From Fluviispira sanaruensis (GTDB lineage: Bacteria > Bdellovibrionota_B > Oligoflexia > Silvanigrellales > Silvanigrellaceae), in assembly GCF_004295685.1 (NCBI RefSeq), contig NZ_AP019368.1, forward strand, positions 3,456,135 to 3,520,134: a stretch of DNA of 64,000 bases, read 5' to 3'. How positions within the stretch are numbered: the first letter of the stretch is position 1; the number at the start of each line of letters is the position of its first letter. The notes below the pieces were generated by a model. It saw nothing but the letters and a program-made list of their open reading frames with translations. It was not told where the DNA came from and made no database searches. Below are positions 9,160-18,642 of the stretch, piece after piece. Position numbers and translations under genes: made by a program.

Positions 9160-10075
9160 ACTAAACCCTTTTATATTTTTAAATTTAACCCATTATGTAA
9201 TCATAAATACTTCAACATTATGGGAATTTAAATTGCTTAAAATTACAAATAAGAACTATGTATATAATTTTCAAAATTTTATATAATCTATTTTTTTTGT
9301 TAGCACAAATTTTTTATCAAAAAATTTATTATTTTACTACTTTTATATATAAAAATAAATATGTTTTTATCAATATTTACATATATTTATACGAATATAT
9401 TGATAAAATTTATAAGGTAAATTATTTATATACTTTTGCTTGATAAATTTATTTAAAATATATTAAATACAATTACTGGTTCGCTGGCACTCTCCAATGA
9501 TTTATAAAATATTAATTATTATTAATAAATTTAATAATAATTTATTTTTTTTTTATAATTTAATTAAATTTCAGAAATAATAACTATTTATATAAAACAC
9601 TTCTTATTTAAAATATTGCTTTACTTATGCTCGCATTTCGGCAAAATAATATGAGGATTTTCAATACAATTTTAATAATTAAGTGTATGAGGAAAAGTCA
9701 AGGTTTGATCGAGATTTTGCACACTATGACCTGTAGAAAAGCAATATTCAATTCCTTCTAAGTCTTCTGATACAATGTAACCTCCGTCACCTTGGCACCC
9801 TAATCAAATCAATGAGAATTGAGTGGCATAAAGTATTAGTTCTTTTAAGAATTCTTTGATGCCAAAATATTATTAATATTATCTACGTTATATCTTTTTC
9901 AGTAATGAATGTTTTATAATTTCTTGAACATATATATTTAACCTCAAGTGAATACGAATTTTAATAATAAAATATTGCAATACATATCAAAATATCATTT
10001 TTATAATCTATAAAGTTTGGGGAATTAATTTTAGCAGTATTTTACAAATATATGATTAGATTATCCATTAAGTAT
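9160..10075. other. Long AT-rich intergenic region
   Basis: A 916-bp region between the exporter and the MscS gene, both on the minus strand. The part near 9200-9600 is extremely AT-rich; short open frames there have low-complexity I/Y/F/N composition and no ribosome-binding site, so I reject them. It should hold the promoter of the ATP-grasp cluster, which I cannot pin down. A FkbM-like gene remnant at 9672-9803 is listed separately. From 9804 to 10075 I see nothing. Confidence 0.6.
9672..9803 (-). pseudogene. Remnant resembling the N-terminus of a FkbM-type methyltransferase
   Basis: A 43-codon minus-strand frame reads GCQGDGGYIVSEDLEGIEYC then FSTGHS and stops at 9672-9674; it has a stop just upstream and no start. 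The pattern GxxxDGGY(V/I)xxxDLxGIxxCFSxG is typical of the beginning of FkbM-family sugar or lipid methyltransferases. It appears to be a broken leftover, with the rest of the gene gone. The assignment rests on one motif. Confidence 0.35.
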
Positions 10076-11245
10076 TTATTTAATCTGATCTTTTTGCAAT
10101 AAACTATAATATACTGGAGAAATTAAAATCACATTTTCTTGCTTAAATAAATCTTGAATATTTTGATTTAGTTCTGAATGTGTTTCATCCATTAAATTAG
10201 GTTGCTTCGTATAACAATTCAATTCATAAGATGCATGGTAGTCATTCAGTTTCACTTGCAAGACGAAAGGTGCTGGCTCAGGACGTATATCTTTTGTTTT
10301 TAAAGCTGCTTTGATCAATATCTCATTCACTTTCCGCCAAGGAGTCTCATAGCCTATAGTGACAATTGAGGTTAAAATTAGTCCATGAGATTGAGCTGAA
10401 GAGCTGTAATTCACAATATGACTGCCTAGAACCATGGAACTTGGAATCGTAATATCTACGTTTTTGATCGTCCTTACACGAATAACTAACAGATTTTTTT
10501 CAATTACATCTCCTATAGTATCAGCAATTTTAACCCGGTCACCCACTTTGAATGGGCGCATATATGTTAAAAGTACACCAGAAACCATATTTGCGATTGC
10601 AGAACTCGATCCTAAAGAAAAGAGAATACCTAAAAAAACTGATATACCTTGAAAAGCAGGGGAACCAGAGCCAGGAAAATATGGGAATATAATAATTAAT
10701 GTAAATGACATTATTAAAATACGGATTAATTTATATGTGGGTGTCGCCCAATCTTTGTAAAAACCTTCTATCTGAAACGATCCATTCTCAATTCCTAAAA
10801 AAATAAATTTCACAAATCTTAAAATATAATTTGTTATAACAAATGTTATTGCTATGAAAAATATGTTTGGTATAAAATTAAAAGTAACTCTAAATATTTT
10901 ATTAATCGGATCTAAAATATAATTATATATTTTAGGCGCTAAATCTGACGTCCAAGGAAAAAAACTAAAAATGAGTGGTATATAAAAATATAACATTGCT
11001 AAAACAATAAATACTCTTAAAAATTTAAAAAAGAAAAGCAGAGAAGAAACAATTCTATCGGCTGTCAAAAGCTCAAACGATCTAAACTTTATAGAGTGGA
11101 TACGTACACCTTTCCAATCCACTATTTTGAGAATAAGTTTTTTATAGATATACTTTAATAAAAATAAAAGTAGGAGCAACCCTATCGTTGTTAATACAGA
11201 GTAGACAGAAGGCATGATATATATTTCATAACCTAATGAATCCAT
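10076..11245 (-). CDS. Small-conductance mechanosensitive channel (MscS family)
   Basis: A 389-residue inner-membrane protein. Several N-terminal membrane segments precede the MscS core: a TM3-like helix with FLGILFSLGSSSAIANMVSG near 205-225, then YMRPFKVGDRVKI and the beta domain ending in TIPSSMVLGSHIVNYSS near 280. Such channels open under membrane tension and release solutes during osmotic downshock. It is longer at the N-terminus than E. coli MscS (286 residues), as in many YbdG/YnaI-like members. It is the last gene of a four-gene minus-strand operon with DUF547, a sterol desaturase-like enzyme and an MFS protein; the gap to the MFS gene is 36 bp. Confidence 0.92.
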   Translation of the reverse strand: MDSLGYEIYIMPSVYSVLTTIGLLLLLFLLKYIYKKLILKIVDWKGVRIHSIKFRSFELLTADRIVSSLLFFFKFLRVFIVLAMLYFYIPLIFSFFPWTSDLAPKIYNYILDPINKIFRVTFNFIPNIFFIAITFVITNYILRFVKFIFLGIENGSFQIEGFYKDWATPTYKLIRILIMSFTLIIIFPYFPGSGSPAFQGISVFLGILFSLGSSSAIANMVSGVLLTYMRPFKVGDRVKIADTIGDVIEKNLLVIRVRTIKNVDITIPSSMVLGSHIVNYSSSAQSHGLILTSIVTIGYETPWRKVNEILIKAALKTKDIRPEPAPFVLQVKLNDYHASYELNCYTKQPNLMDETHSELNQNIQDLFKQENVILISPVYYSLLQKDQIK

Positions 11246-11281
11246 GACATTTATCCTTCTGAGAAACTCTACGAAAAAGTT

Positions 11282-12511
11282 CTATGCCAAGTTCACCTTT
11301 TTCTTATGAATAAGATAAAAAAAGCATACAAAACTTAATAAATATGCAACTAAAACAGGTAAAAATGAAATAAACCATCCAAAATTATTATAAAGTTGAG
11401 TATATAATGGCATTGTTAAAAGAGAATAGACTGTCACAATTAAATTAAACCCGATATTAAATGCCGTGCAACGAATTTGCATTGGAATCAAGTCAAATAA
11501 TAGAATTAACAAAAGAACTGGACTAAAGACATAGCCAAAATCATAAATATAAAACTGTAAAATTTGCCCAAAATAGAGAAATGAAATTGCATAAAAGAGC
11601 AAAGGCACTATAAATCCCAATGCAAGTATAATATTTCTTTTAAGTATTTTATCTCCTATAAAAGAAACAGCATACATGACAAAAAGCTGAAAAAGCATTG
11701 ATAAAGTTAAATTTTTAAGAATAATTGAATTCTCTATGTGAAAGCTATTGTTTAAAATATTAGGAAGAAAACTGAATTTATAAAAAAAACTAAGCGGAAC
11801 TATCGACCAAATAATCATTACAATTATTGAATATTTAATTATATCCCTTAATGAAGACTCATTTATCTTAAGACTCGAAATATTTTTATGCAGATACTTT
11901 TTTTTATCATCTAAATATTTATCAAATAAAAATAATTTTCTAATAATAAAAACAAAAAGACTTAATATTGTTGAAATAATAAAAATTATTCTAAATTGTA
12001 CATGTGCATTACTTGAATAAAGTGTAACTAAATATAACGCAAAAGTTGCTAGTAATATACCTAATAATACTGCAGCTTCAGAAAAATAATTATTTCTAAA
12101 TTGCCTTCCAACTTTTGTATTCTCAAACACGTAGATTGAAATCACACCATTCTCACCAGCAACAACAAAACGTTGGAACAGTCTTACTATTGAAATAAGA
12201 ACCCATGAATAAGTAAATGTTGCATAGGAAGGAATAAAAATCATTGCAAAGCTAGACAATCCCATAATGATGGGTGTATTAAAAATACTTCTCACTCTAC
12301 CTTTTTTGTCTGCCAAATATCCATAATAAAATGCCCCTAAAAATGTAGCAAAACAACCTATTGCAAAAGGAATAAGCCCCTGTCCTTCATCATAACTTGT
12401 CTGGTTAAAAAAAACCTGGCCAATCTGTGCGGCAAGTAAAAGAAATGCCATATTCTCAAACCATTCCACTACTATCCCAGAAAAAAGCGCAACTTTATGC
12501 TTAAAATTCAT
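11282..12511 (-). CDS. MFS transporter, metabolite:H+ symporter-like
   Basis: A 409-residue protein with about 12 membrane helices. The start GIVVEWFENMAFLLLA resembles the GxxxEWYDF opening of the metabolite:H+ symporter (MHS) family (ProP, KgtP, ShiA), DKKGR follows helix 2, and RLFQRFVVAGENG matches the MHS helix-4 motif RxxQGxxxGGExG in degraded form. Usual substrates are osmolytes or organic acids; none can be named here. It lies 14 bp after the hydroxylase gene and 36 bp before mscS, so the operon may serve osmotic or membrane homeostasis. The degraded motifs make the subfamily uncertain. Confidence 0.8.
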   Translation of the reverse strand: MNFKHKVALFSGIVVEWFENMAFLLLAAQIGQVFFNQTSYDEGQGLIPFAIGCFATFLGAFYYGYLADKKGRVRSIFNTPIIMGLSSFAMIFIPSYATFTYSWVLISIVRLFQRFVVAGENGVISIYVFENTKVGRQFRNNYFSEAAVLLGILLATFALYLVTLYSSNAHVQFRIIFIISTILSLFVFIIRKLFLFDKYLDDKKKYLHKNISSLKINESSLRDIIKYSIIVMIIWSIVPLSFFYKFSFLPNILNNSFHIENSIILKNLTLSMLFQLFVMYAVSFIGDKILKRNIILALGFIVPLLFYAISFLYFGQILQFYIYDFGYVFSPVLLLILLFDLIPMQIRCTAFNIGFNLIVTVYSLLTMPLYTQLYNNFGWFISFLPVLVAYLLSFVCFFYLIHKKKVNLA

Positions 12512-12525
12512 TTAAAACCCTTTAT

Positions 12526-13314
12526 TTAAGACCCTTTATCTTTTTTATTAAAAGGCCATACTAGTATATTTAATAGTTTATTTGCGTCATTTTCTGCAAT
12601 ATCATTTAATCCAATTTTAATCATCGCCACATTTTCCGTCATTTTGAAAGATCTATGAAACCGATCCCAAAATGAAAAAACCACTGAAAAATTTGAATTC
12701 ATTTCAGAAAAATCTCTAGAATGATGAATGCTGTGAATGCTTGGTGTGACAATAACTCTAGATAGTATTTTATCGTATTTAAAATAATAATTACTATGAT
12801 GAAAAACTATTGCAAATAAACTTATAAAATCATAAATAAGGACGTATTCCATTTGTACAGCAAAAAGCATTATCACAAAAAATCTAAAAAATTGTGCGAA
12901 AAATTGTTCACCAAAGTGAAAGCGAAAGGCCGTACTTGCGTCTAAATCTGGATCAGAGTGATGCACTTTATGAAAAGTCCAAAAAAAAGGTATGGAATGA
13001 TTAATTCGATGCCAAACATATTGGGAATAGTCAAGAAAAATGAAAGAAAATATGAAAGATAAAATCGCACTAAACTCAAGTATTTTCAGTATTCCAAAAT
13101 GATCTTCACCGAAAATTCCTCTCACTATAAAGATGATCGGGTATGAAAATGATCTTGCTATTATAAACGAGATAAATGCAAATGATAAATTTATCAGCAC
13201 TCTCTTTTTAACTGAAAATTTTTTTTCTCTTAATGGATATTTTCTTTCAATAAATACCATAATGAAGAAAAATATTATGACTAAATAGTATTGCATAATA
13301 ATTTCAAATATCAT
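12526..13314 (-). CDS. Sterol desaturase / fatty acid hydroxylase superfamily protein
   Basis: A 262-residue membrane protein with the diiron histidine motifs of the ERG3/C-4 methylsterol oxidase superfamily: HRINH near residue 107, HKVHH near 120, HHSNYY near 173 and HSIHHSRD near 197. Four or more hydrophobic helices surround them. Bacterial relatives hydroxylate or desaturate carotenoids, fatty acids, ornithine lipids or ether lipids; which applies here is unknown. Its start overlaps the end of the DUF547 gene by 11 bp, so they are translationally coupled. Confidence 0.88.
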   Translation of the reverse strand: MIFEIIMQYYLVIIFFFIMVFIERKYPLREKKFSVKKRVLINLSFAFISFIIARSFSYPIIFIVRGIFGEDHFGILKILEFSAILSFIFSFIFLDYSQYVWHRINHSIPFFWTFHKVHHSDPDLDASTAFRFHFGEQFFAQFFRFFVIMLFAVQMEYVLIYDFISLFAIVFHHSNYYFKYDKILSRVIVTPSIHSIHHSRDFSEMNSNFSVVFSFWDRFHRSFKMTENVAMIKIGLNDIAENDANKLLNILVWPFNKKDKGS

Positions 13315-14098
13315 TTAAATTCCAATCATATTCCAAAAATTCAATTTTTAATTTACTTCTTTTAATTTGGATTTTAATATTATTATCTTTACTAATATTT
13401 TCTATGACAAAGTTATTAAATGACTTATATTTTTCTTTAAAATCATCCCCATACCATTTAAATATGCTAGATAAATATAACTTATGTTCTTCTGATTTAT
13501 AATAATTCTTCTTCTTATTTTCCAGAAAATTAGTTGCTGCTATTTGCAACTGATTTTGCAAATTTTCTGGCAAAAAAACATTTTTTGCCAAACTTGGGCA
13601 ACCTTTAGATGCACAAACTAGAGCAAAATGAATTCTCGGCTCATGAAAATCTTTTCTAATAATATTATGCTCAATTTCATCTAGATAATGATATTTTTCT
13701 AATAAAGTAAAAAATCTTTTTTTCCATGGATTAGAAAGCACTCCTCCTATATCTCGTATACTTTTTAAAGGGTAATTATCAATAATTAATTTTAATGTAA
13801 GAGCGTTATAGGCATTTATTAAAAACGCAAGTTTCTCATTATAAGTTAACTTTTGATAATCACTATTTTTAATAGTAGACATATTCTTAATAAAGTTATT
13901 TAAATCTACAGAATTTTCTTTTAAATTTTTGTAGTCAACCAATGTTTCTCCATTTTTTTCAAAGACATACCTGTCTAAGACTTTCTGATATGAACTATAA
14001 TCAATATTTATTTGTTTTTTTGCTATGGCCATTTGGCATAAAATTAAATGACTTATTAATAAGAAAATTCGAAATAAATAAAAGGAAAAAAAATTCAT
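13304..14098 (-). CDS. DUF547 domain protein, exported
   Basis: A 264-residue protein with an N-terminal signal sequence (hydrophobic FFSFYLFRIFLLISHLILC) and a DUF547 domain. Conserved features are EKLAFLINAYNALTLKLII near residue 88, SIRDIGGVLSNPWKK near 115, LDEIEHNIIR near 140 and RIHFALVCASKGCPSL near 155; the Cys and His there recall a papain/transglutaminase-like site, but activity is unproven for the family. I chose the ATG at 14098 because AGGTG precedes it and the signal peptide begins there; an ATG at 14128 has no ribosome site. First gene of the DUF547-hydroxylase-MFS-mscS operon. Confidence 0.85.
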   Translation of the reverse strand: MNFFSFYLFRIFLLISHLILCQMAIAKKQINIDYSSYQKVLDRYVFEKNGETLVDYKNLKENSVDLNNFIKNMSTIKNSDYQKLTYNEKLAFLINAYNALTLKLIIDNYPLKSIRDIGGVLSNPWKKRFFTLLEKYHYLDEIEHNIIRKDFHEPRIHFALVCASKGCPSLAKNVFLPENLQNQLQIAATNFLENKKKNYYKSEEHKLYLSSIFKWYGDDFKEKYKSFNNFVIENISKDNNIKIQIKRSKLKIEFLEYDWNLNDI

Positions 14099-14238
14099 AG
14101 AGCACCTATTTATAAATACATATATCAAAATACTTTTATGTCAAAAAAATTAAATGAGACTTTATTTATACTGTTATTTTAATTATATTCATATTTGAAA
14201 GAAAAGAAAAGTTTCTGGCTCTCAAATAAGGTGGCTTA

Positions 14239-14808
14239 ATGATATTAAAAATTTTTTCTCCCAATAATTTGACACTTTTAAGAATCATTCTCATGCTCCC
14301 TGCAGTTTATTTTTTATTTAATAATTATGTAATATCCTCATTTATTTTTGCTATTCTTGCAGTCTTGACGGATTTTTTTGATGGAATCATTGCTCGAAAG
14401 TATAATATAATTTCAAATTTTGGCTCCATTCTTGATCCCATTGCAGATAAAGTATTAATTATCACCTTGCTGACAAGTTTTTATTTTCTTAATTATATAC
14501 CTTTTTGGTTTATTTTAATTTCAAATACACGTGATATATTTCAGCTTTTATCAATACCTATTCTCATTTTATACAAAAAAATAAACTTCAAAGTAAAACC
14601 AAAAACTTTGCCAAAATGGGCAACAGCTCTTAAATTCATTATCATCCTTATTTGCTATATTTTTAGTATATTTCACTATTATAGATTAAATAATATTTAC
14701 TTTTTAGCACTCTTATTTATATCCACTTTATTAGAGTTCTATATATTAATAACCTTTGTTCCGCGATTTATTCAAATATACCAAAGAAAGCATGATACAT
14801 TTGAGTAA
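14239..14808 (+). CDS. pgsA: CDP-alcohol phosphatidyltransferase (PgsA-like)
   Basis: A 189-residue integral membrane enzyme carrying the full CDP-alcohol phosphotransferase motif D-x2-D-G-x2-A-R-x8-G-x3-D-x3-D: DFFDGIIARKYNIISNFGSI then LDPIADK, residues 45-71. The family swaps CMP on CDP-diacylglycerol for an alcohol; the size and the opening NLTLLRI fit phosphatidylglycerophosphate synthase, the entry to phosphatidylglycerol and cardiolipin. Phosphatidylserine or inositol-phosphate synthases share the motif, so substrate choice is an inference. A Shine-Dalgarno (AAGGTGG) lies upstream. It is alone on the plus strand, divergent from the DUF547 operon and convergent with the next gene. Confidence 0.85.
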   Translation: MILKIFSPNNLTLLRIILMLPAVYFLFNNYVISSFIFAILAVLTDFFDGIIARKYNIISNFGSILDPIADKVLIITLLTSFYFLNYIPFWFILISNTRDIFQLLSIPILILYKKINFKVKPKTLPKWATALKFIIILICYIFSIFHYYRLNNIYFLALLFISTLLEFYILITFVPRFIQIYQRKHDTFE

Positions 14809-14822
14809 TTTATTTGACAATC

Positions 14823-16970
14823 TTAACTTCTTTTCCATGCATGAAACTTTTGTACATAAGAAAGTAATTTCGTTGGTACATGTGCTTTTTTCCATTCCCC
14901 TGCAACAAACTTATTAGCTTCAGAAAATGTAGGATATGCATGTGTTGTCGATAATATTTTATTTAGACCAATATTGTATTTCATCGCTAAAGCAAATTCT
15001 GCCATGAGCTCTCCAGCAATAGCGCCGACAATGGTTACGCCTATGATTTTATCTGTATTTGGCCTAACCAACACTTTTATAAATCCTGCCGCTTCACCTT
15101 CTGTCACAGCACGATCCAGTTTAGCCAAATCATATTTTACAATTTCAAAGGGTATTTTTGCTTGGCCTGCAATTTGCTCATTGAGTCCAATGCGCGAAAT
15201 TTCAGGGTCTGTAAAAGTTGTCCAAGGAATGTTGTTATAATTAATTTTAAAGCGTTTAAAATCTCCAAATAGAGAATTGACTGCAGCAAACCAGGCTTGA
15301 TGAGATGCCATATGAGTAAATTGAAATGGTCCAGTCACATCTCCGCAGACAAAAATATTATGATAATTTGTTCGTAGGAACTCATCGCATTCAATTGTTC
15401 CATCATTCCTAAGTTTAATACCAAGTTTTTCCAGACCAAAGCCTGTTACATTTGCTTTTCTTCCTAAAGCAATAAAAACAATATCAAATTCGAGCGAATA
15501 AGAAGTCCCAGTACGCGTATCTTCATACTGAACGATATTTATTCCATTTTTTCTTTCAAACAATGACACTTTTTTATTTGTTAGGATTGATATATTTTCA
15601 TGCCGAAATTTGTTTTCAATAAATATAGAAATGTCGATATCTTCTTTTGAAAATAATCTATCTTGTTTTTCTAAAATCGAAACGTTTGACCCCATACGTG
15701 CAAAGGCTTGTGCCATCTCACAACCTATTGCACCTCCTCCCAATATGAGCATATTCTTCGGCAATGACTTGAGTTCCCAAATATTTTCTGATGTCCTATA
15801 TTCAACTTTCTCTAACCCTTCAAAAGGAAATAAATTGGGTGATGCTCCTGAAGATATAACAATATTTTTTGTTGTTATTATTTTATTATCTACTTGTACT
15901 TCGTAAGGTGAAATAATTTCTGCCTTACCTGTAATACAATCGACTCCAAGCTGCGTAAATCGTTCTCGTGAATCATGCGGCTCAATTTTACGAATAACAT
16001 TTTTAACTCTCTGCATTATTTCTGTAAAATTTATGTTATACTTGCAATTGTCAATTCCGTATTCATGAGCATTTTTTAAATAAGAAATAATTTTTGCAGA
16101 TTTAATTATTGTTTTACTCGGCACACATCCTGTGTATAAACAATCTCCACCCATTTTGCCTTTTTCTATTAAAGCAACTTTTGCTTTCACTGTAGCGGCT
16201 ATGTAGGAAGTCACTAATCCAGCCGCGCCACCACCAATGACAACTAAATTATAGTCAAACTTTTTTGGCTTTTTAAACTTAGCCAATTTTATTTTCATGC
16301 TTATATAGGATATAGTTGTTTTAATAAGATACGGGAATAAGCCCAGAAGAGCGAATGAAATAAACAGTTCAATGGAAAAGATGTCTTTTACACTCTTAAT
16401 TGTACCCAGTTGTTTACCGGCATTGACATATACAAGAGTCCCAGGCAACATGCCGAGCATACTCACCCAAAAATAATCACGAACACGAATAGCAGTAAAA
16501 CCCATAACAAGATTGACCATGAAAAATGGAAAAATAGGTATTGCTCGTAATGTAAATAAATACGCTTTTCCATTTTTTTCAAAGTTATCTTGGAATTGTT
16601 TGATTTGATTTGAAAATTTATTCTTTACAGAATCTCTTAAAATATACCTGGAAGAAAGAAAGGCGAGGGTAGCACCAATAGTACTCGCCAATGAAACGAT
16701 TGCTGTTCCCCATAAAACTCCAAATAATGCCCCCCCTAAAAGGGTCAAAACAGCGGCTCCAGGGAAAGATACCGTTGTTAGTACTATATAAAGTAAAAAA
16801 AATCCAATTAAAAATTCAACTCTTTTATCTGCAAAAATTTGATAAAAGTATTCTTGATTTTCTCGAATATAGTCAATATTAAAATAACTTTTCAAATTTA
16901 AATATTGAAATATAATAATAATAACTAAAAATAATATTACTATAGAAACTTTTTTTAGATTAAATTTCAT
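14823..16970 (-). CDS. VTT/DedA-type membrane domain fused to a flavin disulfide reductase
   Basis: A 715-residue fusion. Residues 1 to about 225 form a TVP38/TMEM64 (VTT, SNARE-associated) membrane domain with a FPGAAVLTLLGGALFG segment. From about 240 there is a class I pyridine-nucleotide disulfide oxidoreductase: FAD Rossmann GGGAAGL, redox pair in GGDCLYTGCVPSK (C-x4-C), NAD(P) site GGGAIGCEMAQ and a C-terminal HAYPTFSEANKF with the His used as base by mercuric reductase and lipoamide dehydrogenase. The natural disulfide substrate is unknown. Similar fusions exist in other bacteria. The ATG at 16970 follows GGAGGA; a TTG one codon earlier is also possible. Confidence 0.88.
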   Translation of the reverse strand: MKFNLKKVSIVILFLVIIIIFQYLNLKSYFNIDYIRENQEYFYQIFADKRVEFLIGFFLLYIVLTTVSFPGAAVLTLLGGALFGVLWGTAIVSLASTIGATLAFLSSRYILRDSVKNKFSNQIKQFQDNFEKNGKAYLFTLRAIPIFPFFMVNLVMGFTAIRVRDYFWVSMLGMLPGTLVYVNAGKQLGTIKSVKDIFSIELFISFALLGLFPYLIKTTISYISMKIKLAKFKKPKKFDYNLVVIGGGAAGLVTSYIAATVKAKVALIEKGKMGGDCLYTGCVPSKTIIKSAKIISYLKNAHEYGIDNCKYNINFTEIMQRVKNVIRKIEPHDSRERFTQLGVDCITGKAEIISPYEVQVDNKIITTKNIVISSGASPNLFPFEGLEKVEYRTSENIWELKSLPKNMLILGGGAIGCEMAQAFARMGSNVSILEKQDRLFSKEDIDISIFIENKFRHENISILTNKKVSLFERKNGINIVQYEDTRTGTSYSLEFDIVFIALGRKANVTGFGLEKLGIKLRNDGTIECDEFLRTNYHNIFVCGDVTGPFQFTHMASHQAWFAAVNSLFGDFKRFKINYNNIPWTTFTDPEISRIGLNEQIAGQAKIPFEIVKYDLAKLDRAVTEGEAAGFIKVLVRPNTDKIIGVTIVGAIAGELMAEFALAMKYNIGLNKILSTTHAYPTFSEANKFVAGEWKKAHVPTKLLSYVQKFHAWKRS

Positions 16971-17111
16971 CAATCCTCCGAACTTTCCACAATTTTAACA
17001 TCAATTTGTTATGTAACATTATTTTTAAATATGAGGCAATATTTTTATGACCTAGCTGAATTTTATAATGAGTAATCACTTTTTAATTTAATCCTTTTTC
17101 ACGCAGAAAAA

Positions 17112-17139
17112 AAAAGCGCTTTCTTAAGAAAGCGCTTTT
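17112..17139 (-). terminator. Strong hairpin terminator after cysS
   Basis: A perfect inverted repeat with stem AAAAGCGCTTTC, loop TTAA and stem GAAAGCGCTTTT. It begins 16 bp beyond the cysS stop on the minus strand. The A/T flanks on both sides could let it work in both directions, but no plus-strand gene reads into it. Confidence 0.85.
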
Positions 17140-17154
17140 CCTCGTAAAAGTACT

Positions 17155-18633
17155 TTAAATAACAACTGTCCATTTCGTTCCAGCGGGCGCATCTTGAATC
17201 TGCACCCCTTGTGCAAGCAACTCTTCGCGGATCGCATCGGACTTTGCCCAGTCTTTATCAGCTCTCGCTTTCGTTCTTTCTTGAATTTTTAGCTCAATAT
17301 CTTCGACTGAAATCTCTGTCCCTAAATTATAATTTCTTAAGTTTTCAAAAAATACTTTAGGCTCATCTATTAAAATTCCTAATGTAATCTTCAACCAATT
17401 TTTAAATTCAGGCCATTTTGTTTTCAATAAAAGAATATCTTCTTCTCTTAATTTCTGCCCAGATTTTTCAAGTTTACCTAGTTGGATATTGACATTTTTA
17501 ATGAAATCAAAAAATGTCGCCATTGCTCCGTTACTATTCAAATCATCAGATAAAAATTCTTTCATCTTAGTCACGAGATTACTTAAATCAGCGAAAATAA
17601 GTCCATCAAATTCTTTATGAATTGTACTTAAATTCGCTTGCACTGCATAGCTATTAACTAAGGAAACAAAACGATAAATCTTAGCTAATTTCTTCAAGTT
17701 TTCAGTTGCTAACTCGAACGTAAAGTCAAGAGTTTGAGAATAAGAAATAGATAAAAATATTAAGCGCAAAACCTCAGATGGATATTTGGCTAAGAAATCT
17801 TTTATTGCAACCAAATGATTGGTGCTTTTACTCATTTTTTCGCCATATAAAGTTACCATACCCGCATGCAACCAAGTGCTTGCTAAAGGTTTGCCAAATG
17901 CAGCCTCTGACTGAGCAATTTCCGCTTCATGATGCGGAAAGATAAGATCTCTACCACCCATATGGATATCTATGGAATCGCCAAATAACGAGTGAATCAT
18001 AGCTGAACATTCTACATGCCAACCAGGACGCCCATCTCCCCAAGGTGAGGGCCAATAAATTTCACCTGCTTTTGCAAACTTCCAAAGGGCAAAATCGAGA
18101 GCATCTTCCTTTGCTTCGTCTACTTCAATCCGCGCACCGGCTTTTAAATCATTTATTTTATTTTTACTTAATTTACCGTATTCTTCAAATTTACGTACAC
18201 GATAATACACACCAGACTGACTCACATAGGCAAACTGTTTTTCAATGAGTTTTTCAATGAGAGTGATTATTTGCGGAATTGTTTCTGTTACCTTGGGTTC
18301 ATGTTGTGGTCGGAGTAAATTAAATAGCTCTAGCATTTCGTTTTGTTCTGAAACATATCTTGAAACAAGCTGTGAGCAGGAAATATTTTCGCTATTTGCT
18401 TTATTAATAATTTTATCATCTACGTCAGTTATATTACGCGCCCAATGAACTTCATTACCATGATCTTTTAAAGTACGATAAAGTAAATCATACGAAAAAA
18501 ATGTGCGGCTGTGACCAATATGGGTATTCCCATATGGGGTTACACCACAGCAATACATTGTTACTTTTCCATTTTGCAGAGATTTAAATGGTTCTTTTTT
18601 TCCAGAAAGCGTATTAAAAAATTGTATTGCCAT
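17155..18633 (-). CDS. cysS: Cysteinyl-tRNA synthetase
   Basis: A 492-residue class I aminoacyl-tRNA synthetase that charges tRNA-Cys. The HIGH motif is at 38-41 within VTPYGNTHIGHSRTFFSYD, the KMSKS loop at 266-270, and the zinc site that selects cysteine is made by C28/C29, C209 (HVECSAMI) and H234 (FPHHEAEIA). The WHVECS and HMGGRDLIFPHHE blocks are standard. It ends with the usual C-terminal WAKSDAIRE helix region. It lies nine bases after dnaJ on the minus strand and is followed by a clear terminator, so it closes the lpxC-dnaJ-cysS operon. Confidence 0.98.
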   Translation of the reverse strand: MAIQFFNTLSGKKEPFKSLQNGKVTMYCCGVTPYGNTHIGHSRTFFSYDLLYRTLKDHGNEVHWARNITDVDDKIINKANSENISCSQLVSRYVSEQNEMLELFNLLRPQHEPKVTETIPQIITLIEKLIEKQFAYVSQSGVYYRVRKFEEYGKLSKNKINDLKAGARIEVDEAKEDALDFALWKFAKAGEIYWPSPWGDGRPGWHVECSAMIHSLFGDSIDIHMGGRDLIFPHHEAEIAQSEAAFGKPLASTWLHAGMVTLYGEKMSKSTNHLVAIKDFLAKYPSEVLRLIFLSISYSQTLDFTFELATENLKKLAKIYRFVSLVNSYAVQANLSTIHKEFDGLIFADLSNLVTKMKEFLSDDLNSNGAMATFFDFIKNVNIQLGKLEKSGQKLREEDILLLKTKWPEFKNWLKITLGILIDEPKVFFENLRNYNLGTEISVEDIELKIQERTKARADKDWAKSDAIREELLAQGVQIQDAPAGTKWTVVI

Positions 18634-18642
18634 GAGTTATTT

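Noticed and set aside
9258..9443. Two short open frames of Ile/Tyr/Phe/Asn composition
   Set aside because: They lie in extremely AT-rich DNA, have no ribosome-binding site and look like random translation.
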